In this document: piece after piece, positions 8,311-17,200 of the stretch
How positions within the stretch are numbered: position 1 is the stretch's first letter
How the letters are laid out: every line of letters starts with the position of its first letter
From: JBLHKW01 sp047618565
GTDB taxonomy: Bacteria > Planctomycetota > UBA1135 > GCA-002686595
Direction of reading: 5' to 3'
Length of the DNA stretch: 26,272 nt
Assembly (NCBI GenBank): GCA_047618565.1
Contig: JBLHKW010000064.1
Span: forward strand, 1 to 26,272
Translations under genes and position numbers: made by a program
Notes under the pieces: model-generated
Databases searched by the model: none
Told to the model about the DNA's origin: nothing
What the model saw: the letters and a program-made list of their open reading frames with translations, nothing else

Positions 8311-9576
8311 CGCCTGGATCATCTCGTCGAGGCGATCCAGGCCCAGGCGCACATTGTCCTCGGGCGGGCCGAAGGAGAAGCGCATCCACGACGCAAGCGG
8401 CGAGGGCCCAGTGCGTCGCTTGCCCGGGTTGACGTCGAAGTAGGTTCCCGGGACCGTCATGACCTTGCGCTCGAGGGCGCGCCGGAAGAAGGTCTCCGGG
8501 TCATTGAGCGGTGCCGGCAGGCCGGCGACCGAGCCCCAGACGTAGAAGGTCGAGTCGCAATCGCTTGCGAAGCGGATGCCCATGCGGGCCAGGCGCTCGA
8601 CCATCAAGTTGCGTTTGCGCGAGAAGACGTCGCGTACGGCGCGCGTCTCCTGGTCCGCGCGCTCGGGCTCCAGGACCTGCAACGCGGCGCGCTGGATGGG
8701 TGCGCTCGGCCCGCCGTCGATCGCACTCGCAGCGCGCCCGATGACGTTGACCATGGCCTGCGGCCCGACGACCCAGCCCACGCGCCAACCGGGATAGCGG
8801 TAGTTCTTGGTGAGCCCGTCGATCAGGAGTGTCGGCTCGTTCTCGACATCGTCCACGTACTCCGCGGCCGAGATGGGTCCGCTCCCGGGCTTCTCGCCGT
8901 CGTAGATGAAGTGCGAGTAGAACTCGTCGAAGATCATCGTGCAGCCCTTACGGGCGATGTCCACGTAGGCCTCCAGCTCGGCACCGCGCACCGCCTGTCC
9001 GGTCGGGTTGCATGGGTTGGAGAAGAGGAAGGCTGACAGTTTCTGTTGCTCGACGATTTGTGCGAGGCGCGCCGCGGGCAGGCGAAAGCCAGACTCCTCG
9101 TCGGTGAAGATCGGGATCGGCTCGAAGCGATGCTGGTGGTAGCCGATCATGTCCTCGTAGGCCGTGTAGTCGGGCACCTGGTAGCCCAACCGACCAGTGC
9201 TCAGGGCCGCGAAGACACGCGAGAGCATCAGCCGCCCGCCGGCGGCCACGCTCACGTTCTCGGGCCCGTAGCGTGAACTCTTCCCGACCCTGTAGAGCCG
9301 GTTGTAGTGCTCGGCGATGGCAGTGCGCAACGCGGGCGTGCCGTCGATCGGCCCGTAGGCGTGGTCGCCGGGCTCGATGCGCAGCTCGTCGATGCGCGCC
9401 GGAGCCCCTTGCATCTCGCCGATCTCTGGTTGTCCCTGGCCGAGGTTGCACCAGTCCGGATCCCCGTTGGTGAAGCCGAGCTTCATGGCCTCGGCGACGA
9501 CGAAGATCACGCCCATGTAGGGGATCGGACGCAGCGCCCCGAGGGGATTTTTCAGAGGGGCGGAGTGGAGGGTCAT
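8290..9576 (-). CDS. PLP-dependent aminotransferase, class I/II
   Basis: The 428-residue product is a fold-type I aminotransferase. Visible family features are Y-G-P-I-D-G-T near residue 74 (substrate/cofactor region), N-P-C-N-P-T-G near 187 with its conserved Asn, F-D-E-F-Y near 216 with the Asp contacting the pyridine nitrogen, the Schiff-base Lys about 257 in L-T-K-N-Y, and the carboxylate-binding Arg in P-G-W-R-V-G-W. It should transfer amino groups between an amino acid and a 2-oxo acid in the cytosol. The actual substrate cannot be assigned. The frame is open to 9990, but the ATG at 9576 fits the family N-terminus. The C-terminal residues P-I-Y-S and the stop lie inside the repeat element. 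It diverges from the thioredoxin-like gene across 264 bases in which I see no gene. Confidence 0.92.
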   Translation of the reverse strand: MTLHSAPLKNPLGALRPIPYMGVIFVVAEAMKLGFTNGDPDWCNLGQGQPEIGEMQGAPARIDELRIEPGDHAYGPIDGTPALRTAIAEHYNRLYRVGKSSRYGPENVSVAAGGRLMLSRVFAALSTGRLGYQVPDYTAYEDMIGYHQHRFEPIPIFTDEESGFRLPAARLAQIVEQQKLSAFLFSNPCNPTGQAVRGAELEAYVDIARKGCTMIFDEFYSHFIYDGEKPGSGPISAAEYVDDVENEPTLLIDGLTKNYRYPGWRVGWVVGPQAMVNVIGRAASAIDGGPSAPIQRAALQVLEPERADQETRAVRDVFSRKRNLMVERLARMGIRFASDCDSTFYVWGSVAGLPAPLNDPETFFRRALERKVMTVPGTYFDVNPGKRRTGPSPLASWMRFSFGPPEDNVRLGLDRLDEMIQAASPIYS

Positions 9577-9840
9577 GTTCTGTTTCCGGAAGGGCTGACG
9601 GCGCGCCAGTGTACGCCACCGGTGGCGAGATCTGGTGGGGACGTCACGGCTCCGTAACGGGTTTCCGCGCGAGGTTGCTCGGTGAGCCCCGGCAGCCTGC
9701 AGGCGCTCGTGCTGACCCTGGCGTTTCCGGCTTCGGGTTGATGGGCGATCCTGAGCTGGCGAGGCTGTGTCAGGGGCCGGGATCGTCCCGTTCCGCGTCC
9801 TCTCCTGTAGCCCGGGCCGGTAACCGCCGATAGGAATTTC

Positions 9841-10248
9841 ATGATGAAGAAACTCCTCCTCCTGGCCCCGCTGCTGGTGGCGGGCTGGTGCTTCCTGGGG
9901 CCCGAACCCGGCATGCCGACCGAGAAGCTGGCGACGTCCGAACTCGTCGCGACGATCTCCCACGGGGAGGCCGTCGACCTCGACGAACACCTGGCACCCG
10001 GCAAGTGGACGCTGGTCGAGTACGGCGCGAAGTGGTGACCCGCCTGCAATCAGTTGGGCCCTCAGTTGGAGGCGCTCGTCATGCAGAAGGCCACCGTCAG
10101 GTTGCGCCGCATCGATATCGATTCCTGGGATTCAGCCGTGGCGCGTGAGCACGAGATCCGGCGGCTGCCGTCGCTGGTGCTCTGCGAGGGGACACGCGTC
10201 GTGTCCCGCGACACGGGTCGCATCATGACGCTGATGAGCCAGCCCTGA
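9841..10248 (+). CDS. Exported thioredoxin-fold protein with in-frame TGA at the active site (candidate selenoprotein)
   Basis: Read through one TGA (10036-10038), the frame gives 135 residues. A hydrophobic signal or anchor (M-M-K-K-L-L-L-L-A-P-L-L-V-A-G-W) comes first. Then comes a thioredoxin-like strand W-T-L-V-E-Y-G-A-K-W, the TGA, and P-A-C-N-Q-L-G-P-Q-L. The TGA replaces the first Cys of the CxxC redox motif, giving UPAC if read as selenocysteine. The downstream part keeps the fold pattern: a beta strand R-R-I-D-I-D, then R-R-L-P-S-L-V-L with the cis-Pro, and a natural stop. An AGGAA site precedes the ATG pair at 9841/9844. The product would be a periplasmic or membrane-tethered thiol/selenol oxidoreductase. 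Alternatives are a nonsense mutation or a base error (TGC/TGT to TGA). No sel genes lie in the window. Confidence 0.7.
10039..10075 (+). promoter_or_regulatory. Possible bacterial SECIS hairpin after the in-frame TGA
   Basis: Downstream of the TGA, CCTC (10060-10063) and GAGG (10069-10072) form a stem around loop AGTTG. It can be extended by a G-C pair past a bulged C. The loop starts 26 bases after the TGA and has G as its second base. As I recall the general bacterial SECIS model, it has a short apical loop with a G in its first two positions, 16-37 bases after UGA. The stem is short and such hairpins are common in GC-rich DNA, so this is only supportive. Confidence 0.3.
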
Positions 10249-10324
10249 GCGATACAGGGGGGGCGCCGTTCTGGTGCTCCATCGTGCTCTCGGATACGCT
10301 CCTCCGCGGAGACGACCAGCGAGT

Positions 10325-11185
10325 ATGAACACGAACCGTATCGTCCTTGCGGACAGCCTGGATCACCTGCGTAGCATGGGCGACGGCGTGGCGCAGCTGG
10401 TCTACATCGATCCGCCCTTCAACACGGGCAAGCGCCAGGAGCGACGCCGGATACAGACGGTGCGCGACGACGAGGGTGGTGACCGCACCGGGTTTCAGGG
10501 CCATCGCTATCGCACGGTCGAGCTGAGCAAGTCGGGCTACGCGGACAGCTTCGAGGACTTCCAGGGCTTTCTGCGCCCGCGGCTCGAGGAGGCCAGGCGG
10601 ATCCTCGCGGCGGACGGCAGCTTCTTCCTGCACATCGATTACCGCGAGGTGCACTACTGCAAGGTCGCCCTGGATGAGATCTTCGGTCGCGACAGCTTCA
10701 TGAACGAGATCATCTGGGCCTACGACTACGGCGCGCGTAGCAAGAAGCGCTGGCCCACGAAGCACGACAGTATTCTCTGGTACGCGAAGGATCCGGCGGA
10801 CCACGTCTTCAACTTCGAGGAGATGGACCGTATCCCGTACATGGCGCCCGGACTCGTGGGCAAGGAGAAGGCGGCGCGCGGCAAGACGCCCACCGATGTC
10901 TGGTGGCACACGATCGTCAGTCCGAACGGCAAGGAGAAGACGGGCTACGCGACCCAGAAACCGCTCGGCGTCCTGGAGCGCATCGTGAAGGTCCACTCGA
11001 GGCCGGGGGATCTGGTGGTCGACTTCTTCGCGGGTAGCGGGACGAGCGGGGATGCGGCCGGACGCAACGGGCGCAAGTTCCTGATGGTGGACTCGAACCC
11101 GGAAGCGGTCGCTGTCATGGCGCAGCGCCTGGCGCCTTTCGAGCCCGAGATCGTCGGCTGGGAAGTGCAGGCGACGGACGGCTAG
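10325..11185 (+). CDS. Site-specific DNA methyltransferase, beta class (orphan)
   Basis: This 286-residue protein has the N4-cytosine/N6-adenine amino-methyltransferase motifs in beta-class order. The catalytic motif IV D-P-P-F is near residue 29 in Y-I-D-P-P-F-N-T-G. The target-recognition region is in the middle. T-Q-K-P sits near 210, and the S-adenosylmethionine motif D-F-F-A-G-S-G-T near 233-240. It should methylate A or C in a specific DNA sequence. No restriction endonuclease or specificity subunit lies nearby, so it looks like a stand-alone enzyme that may be epigenetic or regulatory. The frame is open to 10274, but ATG 10325 fits the family, with GGAGA about 12 bases upstream. Its TAG stop lies in the left end of the second inverted-repeat element. 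The recognition site is unknown. Confidence 0.93.
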   Translation: MNTNRIVLADSLDHLRSMGDGVAQLVYIDPPFNTGKRQERRRIQTVRDDEGGDRTGFQGHRYRTVELSKSGYADSFEDFQGFLRPRLEEARRILAADGSFFLHIDYREVHYCKVALDEIFGRDSFMNEIIWAYDYGARSKKRWPTKHDSILWYAKDPADHVFNFEEMDRIPYMAPGLVGKEKAARGKTPTDVWWHTIVSPNGKEKTGYATQKPLGVLERIVKVHSRPGDLVVDFFAGSGTSGDAAGRNGRKFLMVDSNPEAVAVMAQRLAPFEPEIVGWEVQATDG

Positions 11186-11346
11186 CAGCCCGTGGTGAAA
11201 GTCACGGCGGGCTCGAAGCCGTCGGGATTCGATCTGGCAAGGCGCGCTGACGACGCGTATTCGTGGATACTCGGAGGAAGCGCAACGCCGCCAGGGCGGA
11301 GCCTGGCGGATTTGAGCGGGTCGTGAGTTTCACCACGGGCTGCTAG
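11182..11346. mobile_element. 165-bp inverted-repeat MITE-like element (element 2)
   Basis: The terminal inverted repeats are 24 bases with one mismatch (11182-11205 and 11323-11346), beginning CTAGCAGCCCGTGGTGAAA. They continue imperfectly, about 14 of the next 19 positions counting the last shared TCAC. Inside, CCGCCAGG and CCTGGCGG (11288-11309) form a strong hairpin with a six-base loop. There is no coding capacity. CTAG at both ends could be a 4-bp target duplication, the kind of site used by IS5-type transposases (YTAR). The stop codons of both convergent neighbours lie in the terminal CTAG copies. It shares the CTAG border with element 1, but the interior and most of the terminal repeat differ, so it belongs to a separate family. 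It may also act as a bidirectional terminator. Confidence 0.78.
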
Positions 11347-11711
11347 GACTCCTGGCGTACGCCGAACCAGTAGATGCAGCCCGCGACCTGGGCCACCGTC
11401 AGGGTCCAGTAGAGCCACTGGAAGACGGGCTTCAGGGTCTTGTGGCGCAGGAGTTTCTGTGCCACGAGCGACGCGGGGGCAGCGCCCAGGATGGCGATGG
11501 TGTGCAGGCTGGCCTCGGGCACGCGCCATCCGTCGCGGCGTGCCTGCCACTTGTCGTAGGCCCAGATGGGAAAGACCATCAGGTTGCAGGCGACCCACCA
11601 TGCGGCCACGGGGTGCCAGGCCTGGGTCCGTTCGATCCACACGGCGAGGGCGATACTCGGGACCAGATGGAGGATCAGGTACCAGCGGCGCGGTTGTTGG
11701 CGAATGCTCAC
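11343..11711 (-). CDS. DUF1294 family small membrane protein
   Basis: The product is 122 residues from a GTG at 11711. It has a hydrophobic N-terminal helix, the segment Y-D-K-W-Q-A, W-R-V-P-E-A-S-L-H, then a helix I-A-I-L-G-A-A-P-A-S-L-V-A-Q-K-L-L-R-H-K-T and a last hydrophobic helix. The D-K, W-R-V-P-E and R-H-K-T blocks are the signature of DUF1294 proteins. These are inner-membrane proteins of unknown function, sometimes fused to cold-shock domains; none is fused here. The frame continues to an ATG at 11819, but the extra N-terminus is Arg-rich and not membrane-like, so I prefer the GTG. No good ribosome-binding site supports either start. The stop codon lies in the right end of element 2. 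It diverges from imuA. Confidence 0.8.
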   Translation of the reverse strand: MSIRQQPRRWYLILHLVPSIALAVWIERTQAWHPVAAWWVACNLMVFPIWAYDKWQARRDGWRVPEASLHTIAILGAAPASLVAQKLLRHKTLKPVFQWLYWTLTVAQVAGCIYWFGVRQES

Positions 11712-11825
11712 GTGGGGGAGCCTAACCCGAGCGAGACCCCTGGCCCTCCGGAGTGTCCGGGTCACGTTGCGTGGTTTTTTGGAAGTGAACCCTAACAAAG
11801 CCCTACCGCGCATTACCATGGCGGG

Positions 11826-12704
11826 ATGGACGCAGGTCAGGAGAATGGAGTTCGGGCAGGTCTCGAAGAGCAGGCCGGAAAGTCTGAATCACGTGATCTG
11901 ATCTCCCTGGCGGGGCGTATCCGGGAAATCCTGCGCAGGCCAAACAGCGCCCGGAGGGCCAGCGGGGCGGAGGCCGGCCCGGTACCTACCGGTTGGGCGG
12001 CCGTGGACGAGGTCCTGGGCGGCGGGCTGGCGCGCGGGGCGCTGCACGAGTGGTTCGGGATCGCCGAGGAGGATCCTGGGCGGCGGGCCAGCGCCGCGTG
12101 GGCGCCGCCGCTCTACCTGGCGATCCACCTGGCCTGGCAGATGATCGAGTTCGTGGCCGCCACGAGCGCCGGGCGTGGGGCGCACAGTGGGCGTGTGCTC
12201 TGGATCGGACCGGACATCTGGCCCTACCCGCGGGCGCTGGTGCGGGACTTCGGTGTGCGTAGCAGCGACGCCTCCCGGGCGCCCGGGGACGGCGCGCATG
12301 CGCTGCACGAAGAAGTGCTCGAGCTGGTGCGCTGGCCGCAGGATTCTTCCCGGCCTGCACGACACCTGCTCGAGCATTCGCTGCTCGTCGATGCGCGGCC
12401 GGTGGAGAAGCGCCTGTGGGCTATCGATACGGCGCTGCGCTGTCCGTCCGTGGTCGCGGTCGTGGCGGACGGCAGCGGCTTCGACATGGCGGCCACCCGG
12501 CGCCTTCAGCTGGCGGCGGAGGTCGGGCACGGCCTGGCCCTGCTTCTGCGACCGCCTCGGGAATTCAAGAGCCTGTCCGCGGCGACGACCCGCTGGCGCG
12601 TGGGGCGTTGCTTGCCCGTGGACGGCGTCGCGCGTCCGCGCTGGTCCCTGGGACTCATGCGTAGTAAGGGACACTCGCTCTTCGGAAGCACGCTCACCCC
12701 GTGA
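11826..12704 (+). CDS. imuA: ImuA, RecA-like accessory protein of translesion synthesis
   Basis: The product is 292 residues. It follows the ImuA pattern: an N-terminal helical region, then P-T-G-W-A-A-V-D-E-V-L-G-G-G-L-A-R-G-A-L-H-E near residues 53-75 (RecA/SulA-like entry motif), a central V-L-W-I-G-P-D strand, and C-V-V-A-V-V-A-D-type strands. The C-terminus has R-W-R-V-G. Assignment rests mainly on this pattern and on the following imuB and dnaE2. The family works with ImuB and DnaE2 in damage-induced mutagenesis. The stop overlaps the imuB start as GTGA, indicating translational coupling. The start is the ATG at 11826, directly after GGCGGG. I could not recognise a LexA operator in the 114 bases upstream, although LexA sites differ between phyla. 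Confidence 0.85.
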   Translation: MDAGQENGVRAGLEEQAGKSESRDLISLAGRIREILRRPNSARRASGAEAGPVPTGWAAVDEVLGGGLARGALHEWFGIAEEDPGRRASAAWAPPLYLAIHLAWQMIEFVAATSAGRGAHSGRVLWIGPDIWPYPRALVRDFGVRSSDASRAPGDGAHALHEEVLELVRWPQDSSRPARHLLEHSLLVDARPVEKRLWAIDTALRCPSVVAVVADGSGFDMAATRRLQLAAEVGHGLALLLRPPREFKSLSAATTRWRVGRCLPVDGVARPRWSLGLMRSKGHSLFGSTLTP

Positions 12705-14263
12705 AGCGCTACCTGGCACTTAACCTGCCGACCTTCGCGGTCGACCACGTGCGCTTGCGCAGGCGCTCGAGCTCCCTGGAGAGCGCCCGCCCGCTCGCCT
12801 TGCTGCTGCTCATCGACGTGATCCGTGGAGCACAGTGGATCGCGCAGTGCTGCACCGGGGCCGCGCAGTGTGGGGTGCGCAGCGGGATGAGCCTGGCCCA
12901 CGCACGGGCATTGATCGGCGCGCGCGAGACGCTTGTCGAGCACTTCGACCGGCCGGGTAGCGGGGAGCAGCTCGAGCATCTGAGCCTCTGGGCCACGCGC
13001 TTCTCGCCGCACGTATGTCCGGATCCGCCGCATGGCTTGCTGCTGGATGTATCCGGCAGCGAGCGCCTTTTTGATGGAGAGGAGCGGCTGCTGGAGCACG
13101 TGCTCGCGGCCTTCGAGGCGCGTGCTTTCAGCGCGCGCGGGTGCATCGCGAACACCATCGGCTGTGCCTGGGCGGGCGCGCACTTCGGAAGCGACCCCCG
13201 TTTGCGCGTGCCCGCTGGCGGGGAGGCCGAGGCGCTCGGGTCACTTTCGACCCAGGCCCTGCGGCTCGATCCTGAAGTGGTCGATGCCCTGGCCGAGGTC
13301 GGGGTGGAGCGCATCGAGCAGCTCTTCGAGTTGCCGCGTGAGACGCTGCCCGCACGCTTTGGCAGCGATCTGTTACTGCGTCTCGATCAGGCGCTGGGGA
13401 CGGCCTTCGAGCCACTCGTGCCCCTGCGTCCACGTTCCTTTCCGTGTGCGCGCAGGGATTTCGAGTCGCCCGTCGGCCTGGAGGTGGTCGCGTACACCCT
13501 GCGCGTGCTCCTGCGTGAGTTGATCGTGGAGCTAGAGGAGCGCGGCGAGTCTGCGCGTGGCGTCGAGTTCGAGCTGCACTGCTGCGAGAGCGAGAACGTT
13601 TTCGAGGAGATCGTTCTCAGCCGAGCACGGGCAGGGTTCGAGCACATCTGGTCCCTGATCGAGCCCACCCTGGAGCGCGTGCAGCTCGGATTCGGCGTGG
13701 AGTGCATCGTGTTGAGCATGCCCTGGACGGTCGCGACCACGGGGCAGCAGGGTCGTATGTGGGGAGCGCGCTCTGTGGCGAAAGGTCCGGACAGAGCCCT
13801 GGGGGAACTGCTCGATACCCTGGTGGGCCGTCTCGGGCGCGAGAGCTTGCTCGGAGTCGAGGCGGTCGAGTCCCACCTCCCGGAGCACGCTTTCCGCACG
13901 CTGCCATGCTCCCAGGCCTGGGAGACTGGCGGGGCGATCGCGTGGGCGCGCATGGGGGCGAGCAGCGCAGACACTCGCATCACGACGTTGCCCAGGCCCT
14001 CGCGTCTGTTCACTCCACCCGAGCGGATCGAGGTCGAGGTCGGCAAGGGCGGCAGCGCCGTGCCCGTGCGCTTTTGCTGGCGCGGCGAAGTGCGTGTCGT
14101 CGTGCGCCGCTTCGGGCCGGAACGTATCGCTGCGCCCTGGTGGAGAGCTACCGGCACGCCGGGCGTTCGGGATTACTTCTGCATCCAGGATCAGGGCGGG
14201 CGCTGGTTCTGGATGGTGCTCGACGTGAACGGGAGCTGGTTCTTGCATGGCGAGTGGCTTTGA
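12701..14263 (+). CDS. imuB: ImuB, Y-family polymerase-like protein
   Basis: The 520-residue product begins at a GTG overlapping the imuA stop. The N-terminus (M-K-R-Y-L-A-L-N-L-P-T-F-A-V-D) resembles the Y-family palm entry, but the usual acidic metal-binding pattern is not seen, as in other ImuB proteins considered catalytically inactive. Y-family-like blocks follow: G-V-R-S-G-M-S-L-A-H-A near residue 63, D-V-S-G-S-E-R-L-F-D-G-E near 115, then a helix-hairpin-helix-like part at about 190-230. The C-terminal signature G-P-E-R-I-A, W-W, R-D-Y-F and W-F-L-H-G is characteristic of ImuB. In known systems ImuB bridges the sliding clamp, ImuA and DnaE2. The stop lies 17 bases past the dnaE2 start, so the three genes form one operon. 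No clear clamp-binding motif was identified. Confidence 0.92.
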   Translation: MKRYLALNLPTFAVDHVRLRRRSSSLESARPLALLLLIDVIRGAQWIAQCCTGAAQCGVRSGMSLAHARALIGARETLVEHFDRPGSGEQLEHLSLWATRFSPHVCPDPPHGLLLDVSGSERLFDGEERLLEHVLAAFEARAFSARGCIANTIGCAWAGAHFGSDPRLRVPAGGEAEALGSLSTQALRLDPEVVDALAEVGVERIEQLFELPRETLPARFGSDLLLRLDQALGTAFEPLVPLRPRSFPCARRDFESPVGLEVVAYTLRVLLRELIVELEERGESARGVEFELHCCESENVFEEIVLSRARAGFEHIWSLIEPTLERVQLGFGVECIVLSMPWTVATTGQQGRMWGARSVAKGPDRALGELLDTLVGRLGRESLLGVEAVESHLPEHAFRTLPCSQAWETGGAIAWARMGASSADTRITTLPRPSRLFTPPERIEVEVGKGGSAVPVRFCWRGEVRVVVRRFGPERIAAPWWRATGTPGVRDYFCIQDQGGRWFWMVLDVNGSWFLHGEWL

Positions 14264-17200
14264 CATGTCCACGCCCCCCGGCCCAGCCTGTGCGGCACTG
14301 CACGTCACGTCGAACTTCACGTTCCTGACCGGCGCCAGCCACCCCGAAGAACTCGTGCGGCGGGCCGCGCAGCTGGGCTATCGCGCCATTGCGATCACCG
14401 ACGTGAACTCCCTGGCCGGGATCGTGCGTGCGCATGTGGCCAGCAAGGATGTCGGGATACCGTTGCTCGTCGGGTGCCGCTTGATCTTCGATGCTCGGAC
14501 TCCACAGGGGAGCCAGCGGCGCTCCCTGCTGGTCTACGCCACGGATCTGGCGGCCTACGGTCGCCTCTGCCGCCTGCTGACGCTCGGGAAGCGGCGCGCG
14601 CAGAAGGGCCAGTGCGACCTCGATCTCGAGGACGTCGTCGCGCACTGCGCGGGTCTGCTGGCGGTGGTCCTGCCGCCCGAACCCGTGGGAGTCGAGACGG
14701 TTCTCGACGGGGACTTCGAGTCCTTCGTACGACGCCTGTCGCGGGTCTTCGACGGGGACCGGCTCTCCCTGGCGGCGCCCGTGCTCATGGGCACGAACGA
14801 CCGCGGCTGGCTGGCGCGCTTGCGGCAGCTTTCCGATCGCCTGCGAGTGCCGCTGGTCGCCACGGGGGACGTGCATTACCACACGCCCGATCGCCGCGTT
14901 CTGCAGGATGTGCTCGTGTGCATCCGTACGGGCTGTACCCTCGACGAGGCTGGCTTTCGTCTCTTTCCCAACGGCGAGCGCTACCTGAAATCCCGGGGTG
15001 AGCTCGCGCGGCTCTTTGCGGCCTGTCCCGAGGCGCTCGAACGCTCGGTCGAGATCGCGCAGCGCGCCGCGGGCTTCAATCTCGACGAGCTGCGCTACCA
15101 GTACCCGGACGAGGTCTGTCCCGCGGGCCTCGCGCCGATGCAGCATCTGCGCTCATTGACATGGGATGGTGCGCGCACGCGTTACCCCCAGGGGGTGCCG
15201 GCCAAGGTCGCAGGGCAGATCGAGTACGAGTTCGGTTTGATCGCCGAGCTCGAGTACGCGCCCTATTTCCTGACCGTGCACGATCTGGTCCAGTTCGCAC
15301 GCTCGCGCGGCATCCTGTGTCAGGGCCGTGGTGCGGCGGCGAACTCTGCGGTGTGTTACTGCCTGGGGGTGACCTCCGTGGATCCGGAGCGCATCGATGT
15401 GTTGTTCGAGCGCTTCGTCAGCAAGGAGCGCGATGAGCCGCCCGATATCGACGTGGACTTCGAGCACGAGCGGCGTGAGGAGGTGATCCAGTACATCTAC
15501 GCCAGGTACGGCCGCGAGCGAGCGGCGCTCACCGGAGTCGTGATCACCTATCGCAGCCGCAGCGCCGTGCGCGACGTGGGCAAGGTGCTGGGGCTCTCGC
15601 TGGATTGCATCGAGCACATCGTGAAGAGCATGGGCGCCTGGTGCGGGGCGCTGGAGGGCGAGCGCTTCCTGGCCCTGGGGCTGGACCCTGACGCGCGCAG
15701 CATGCGACTTCTGATCCAGCTCTCGAACGAGGTGCGCGGATTTCCACGACACCTGTCCCAGCACGTGGGCGGTTTCGTGATCACCCGGGGCGCGTTGTGC
15801 GAGCTGGTTCCGATCGAGAACGCGGCCATGCCCGATCGCACGGTGATCGAGTGGGACAAGGACGATATCGACGCGATGGGCATGCTGAAGGTCGACGTGC
15901 TCGGACTCGGAATGCTGACCTGCGTGCGCAAGGCACTCGAGCTGGTGGCCGTAGAGGCGCGCGCCGCGGGGACCGAGGCCCTGGAGTTTCACACGGTCCC
16001 GCCGGAGGATCCGGCGGTCTACGACATGCTCTGTCGCGCGGATACGGTCGGCGTGTTCCAGATCGAATCGCGTGCGCAGATGTCGATGCTGCCGCGCCTG
16101 CGACCGCGCTGCTTCTATGACCTCGTGATCGAGGTGGCCATCGTTCGGCCCGGTCCGATCCAGGGCAACATGGTGCACCCGTACCTGCGTCGCCGGAACG
16201 GGGAGGAGCCCGTGGATTATCCGAGCGATGCCATCCGCGGCGTGCTCGGGAAGACCCTGGGGGTGCCCCTGTTTCAGGAGCAGGTGATGGCGCTGGCCGT
16301 GGTCGGCGCGGGCTTCACGCCCGGGCGCGCGGATCAGTTGCGGCGCGCCATGGCGGCCTGGAAGCGCAAGAGTGATCAGCTGGAGGTGTTGTGCGGAGAG
16401 CTCATGACGGGACTGGTCGAGAGCGGCTACTCCGAAGCGTTCGCGCACCGCGTTTTCGATCAGATCAAGGGCTTTGGTGAGTACGGCTTTCCCGAGTCCC
16501 ACGCGGCCAGTTTCGCGCTGATCGTCTACGTCTCGGCCTGGCTAAAATGCCACCACCCGGCCGCGTTCGCGGCGGCCCTGCTCAACAGCCAGCCGATGGG
16601 CTTCTACGCCCCGGCCCAGATCGTGCGCGACGCGAAGGAACACGGCGTCGAGATACGGGCGGTGGATGTGAACCACAGTGCGCGGGACTGTACCCTGGAG
16701 TACGAGCCGGGTGAGCGCGAAGCGGGCGGCGGCGGGGCGCCCGCGCCCGCGCCCGCATTGCGCCTCGGCATGCGCATGGTGAAGGGGTTGGCTGCTGCGG
16801 ACGCGTCCCGTGTCGCAGAGTGCGTACGGGAACACGGCCGCTTTGACGACATGCAGGAGCTGCACGCTCACAGTGGAGTGCGCGCGGTTTGCTTGCGTCA
16901 TCTGGCCCAGGCGGATGCGTTTCAGTCGATGGGGCTCGATCGGCAACGCGCCCTGTGGAGCGTGCGCGCCCTGCGTGGCCAGCGTGTCCGGGGTGATGCG
17001 GCCCAGGCGGGTCTATGGGATCGGCCTGGGACGAGTGGCGATACGGGGCGGGTTCCGGACCTACCGCAGCTCTCGTTGTTCAAGCACGTCCAGAGCGACT
17101 ATGCGGCGACGCGGCTCTCACTGAAGGCACACCCGCTCTCTTTCCTGCGCGATGGTCTGCGGGCGCGCGGGGTGCTCGAGAGCGCGCTCCTGCGCGACGA

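Noticed and set aside
9577..9840. Possible riboswitch or RNA gene between the divergent aminotransferase and thioredoxin-like genes
   Set aside because: No tRNA cloverleaf or riboswitch core I know could be traced; only scattered GC-rich stems.
9841..10248. Two separate small genes (9841-10038 and 10054-10248)
   Set aside because: They are in the same frame, and the join through TGA recreates one continuous thioredoxin fold with the active site at the junction.
11712..11825. LexA operator upstream of imuA
   Set aside because: I looked for E. coli-, Gram-positive- and alphaproteobacterial-type boxes and saw none. A single GAAC half-site near 11787 is not enough.
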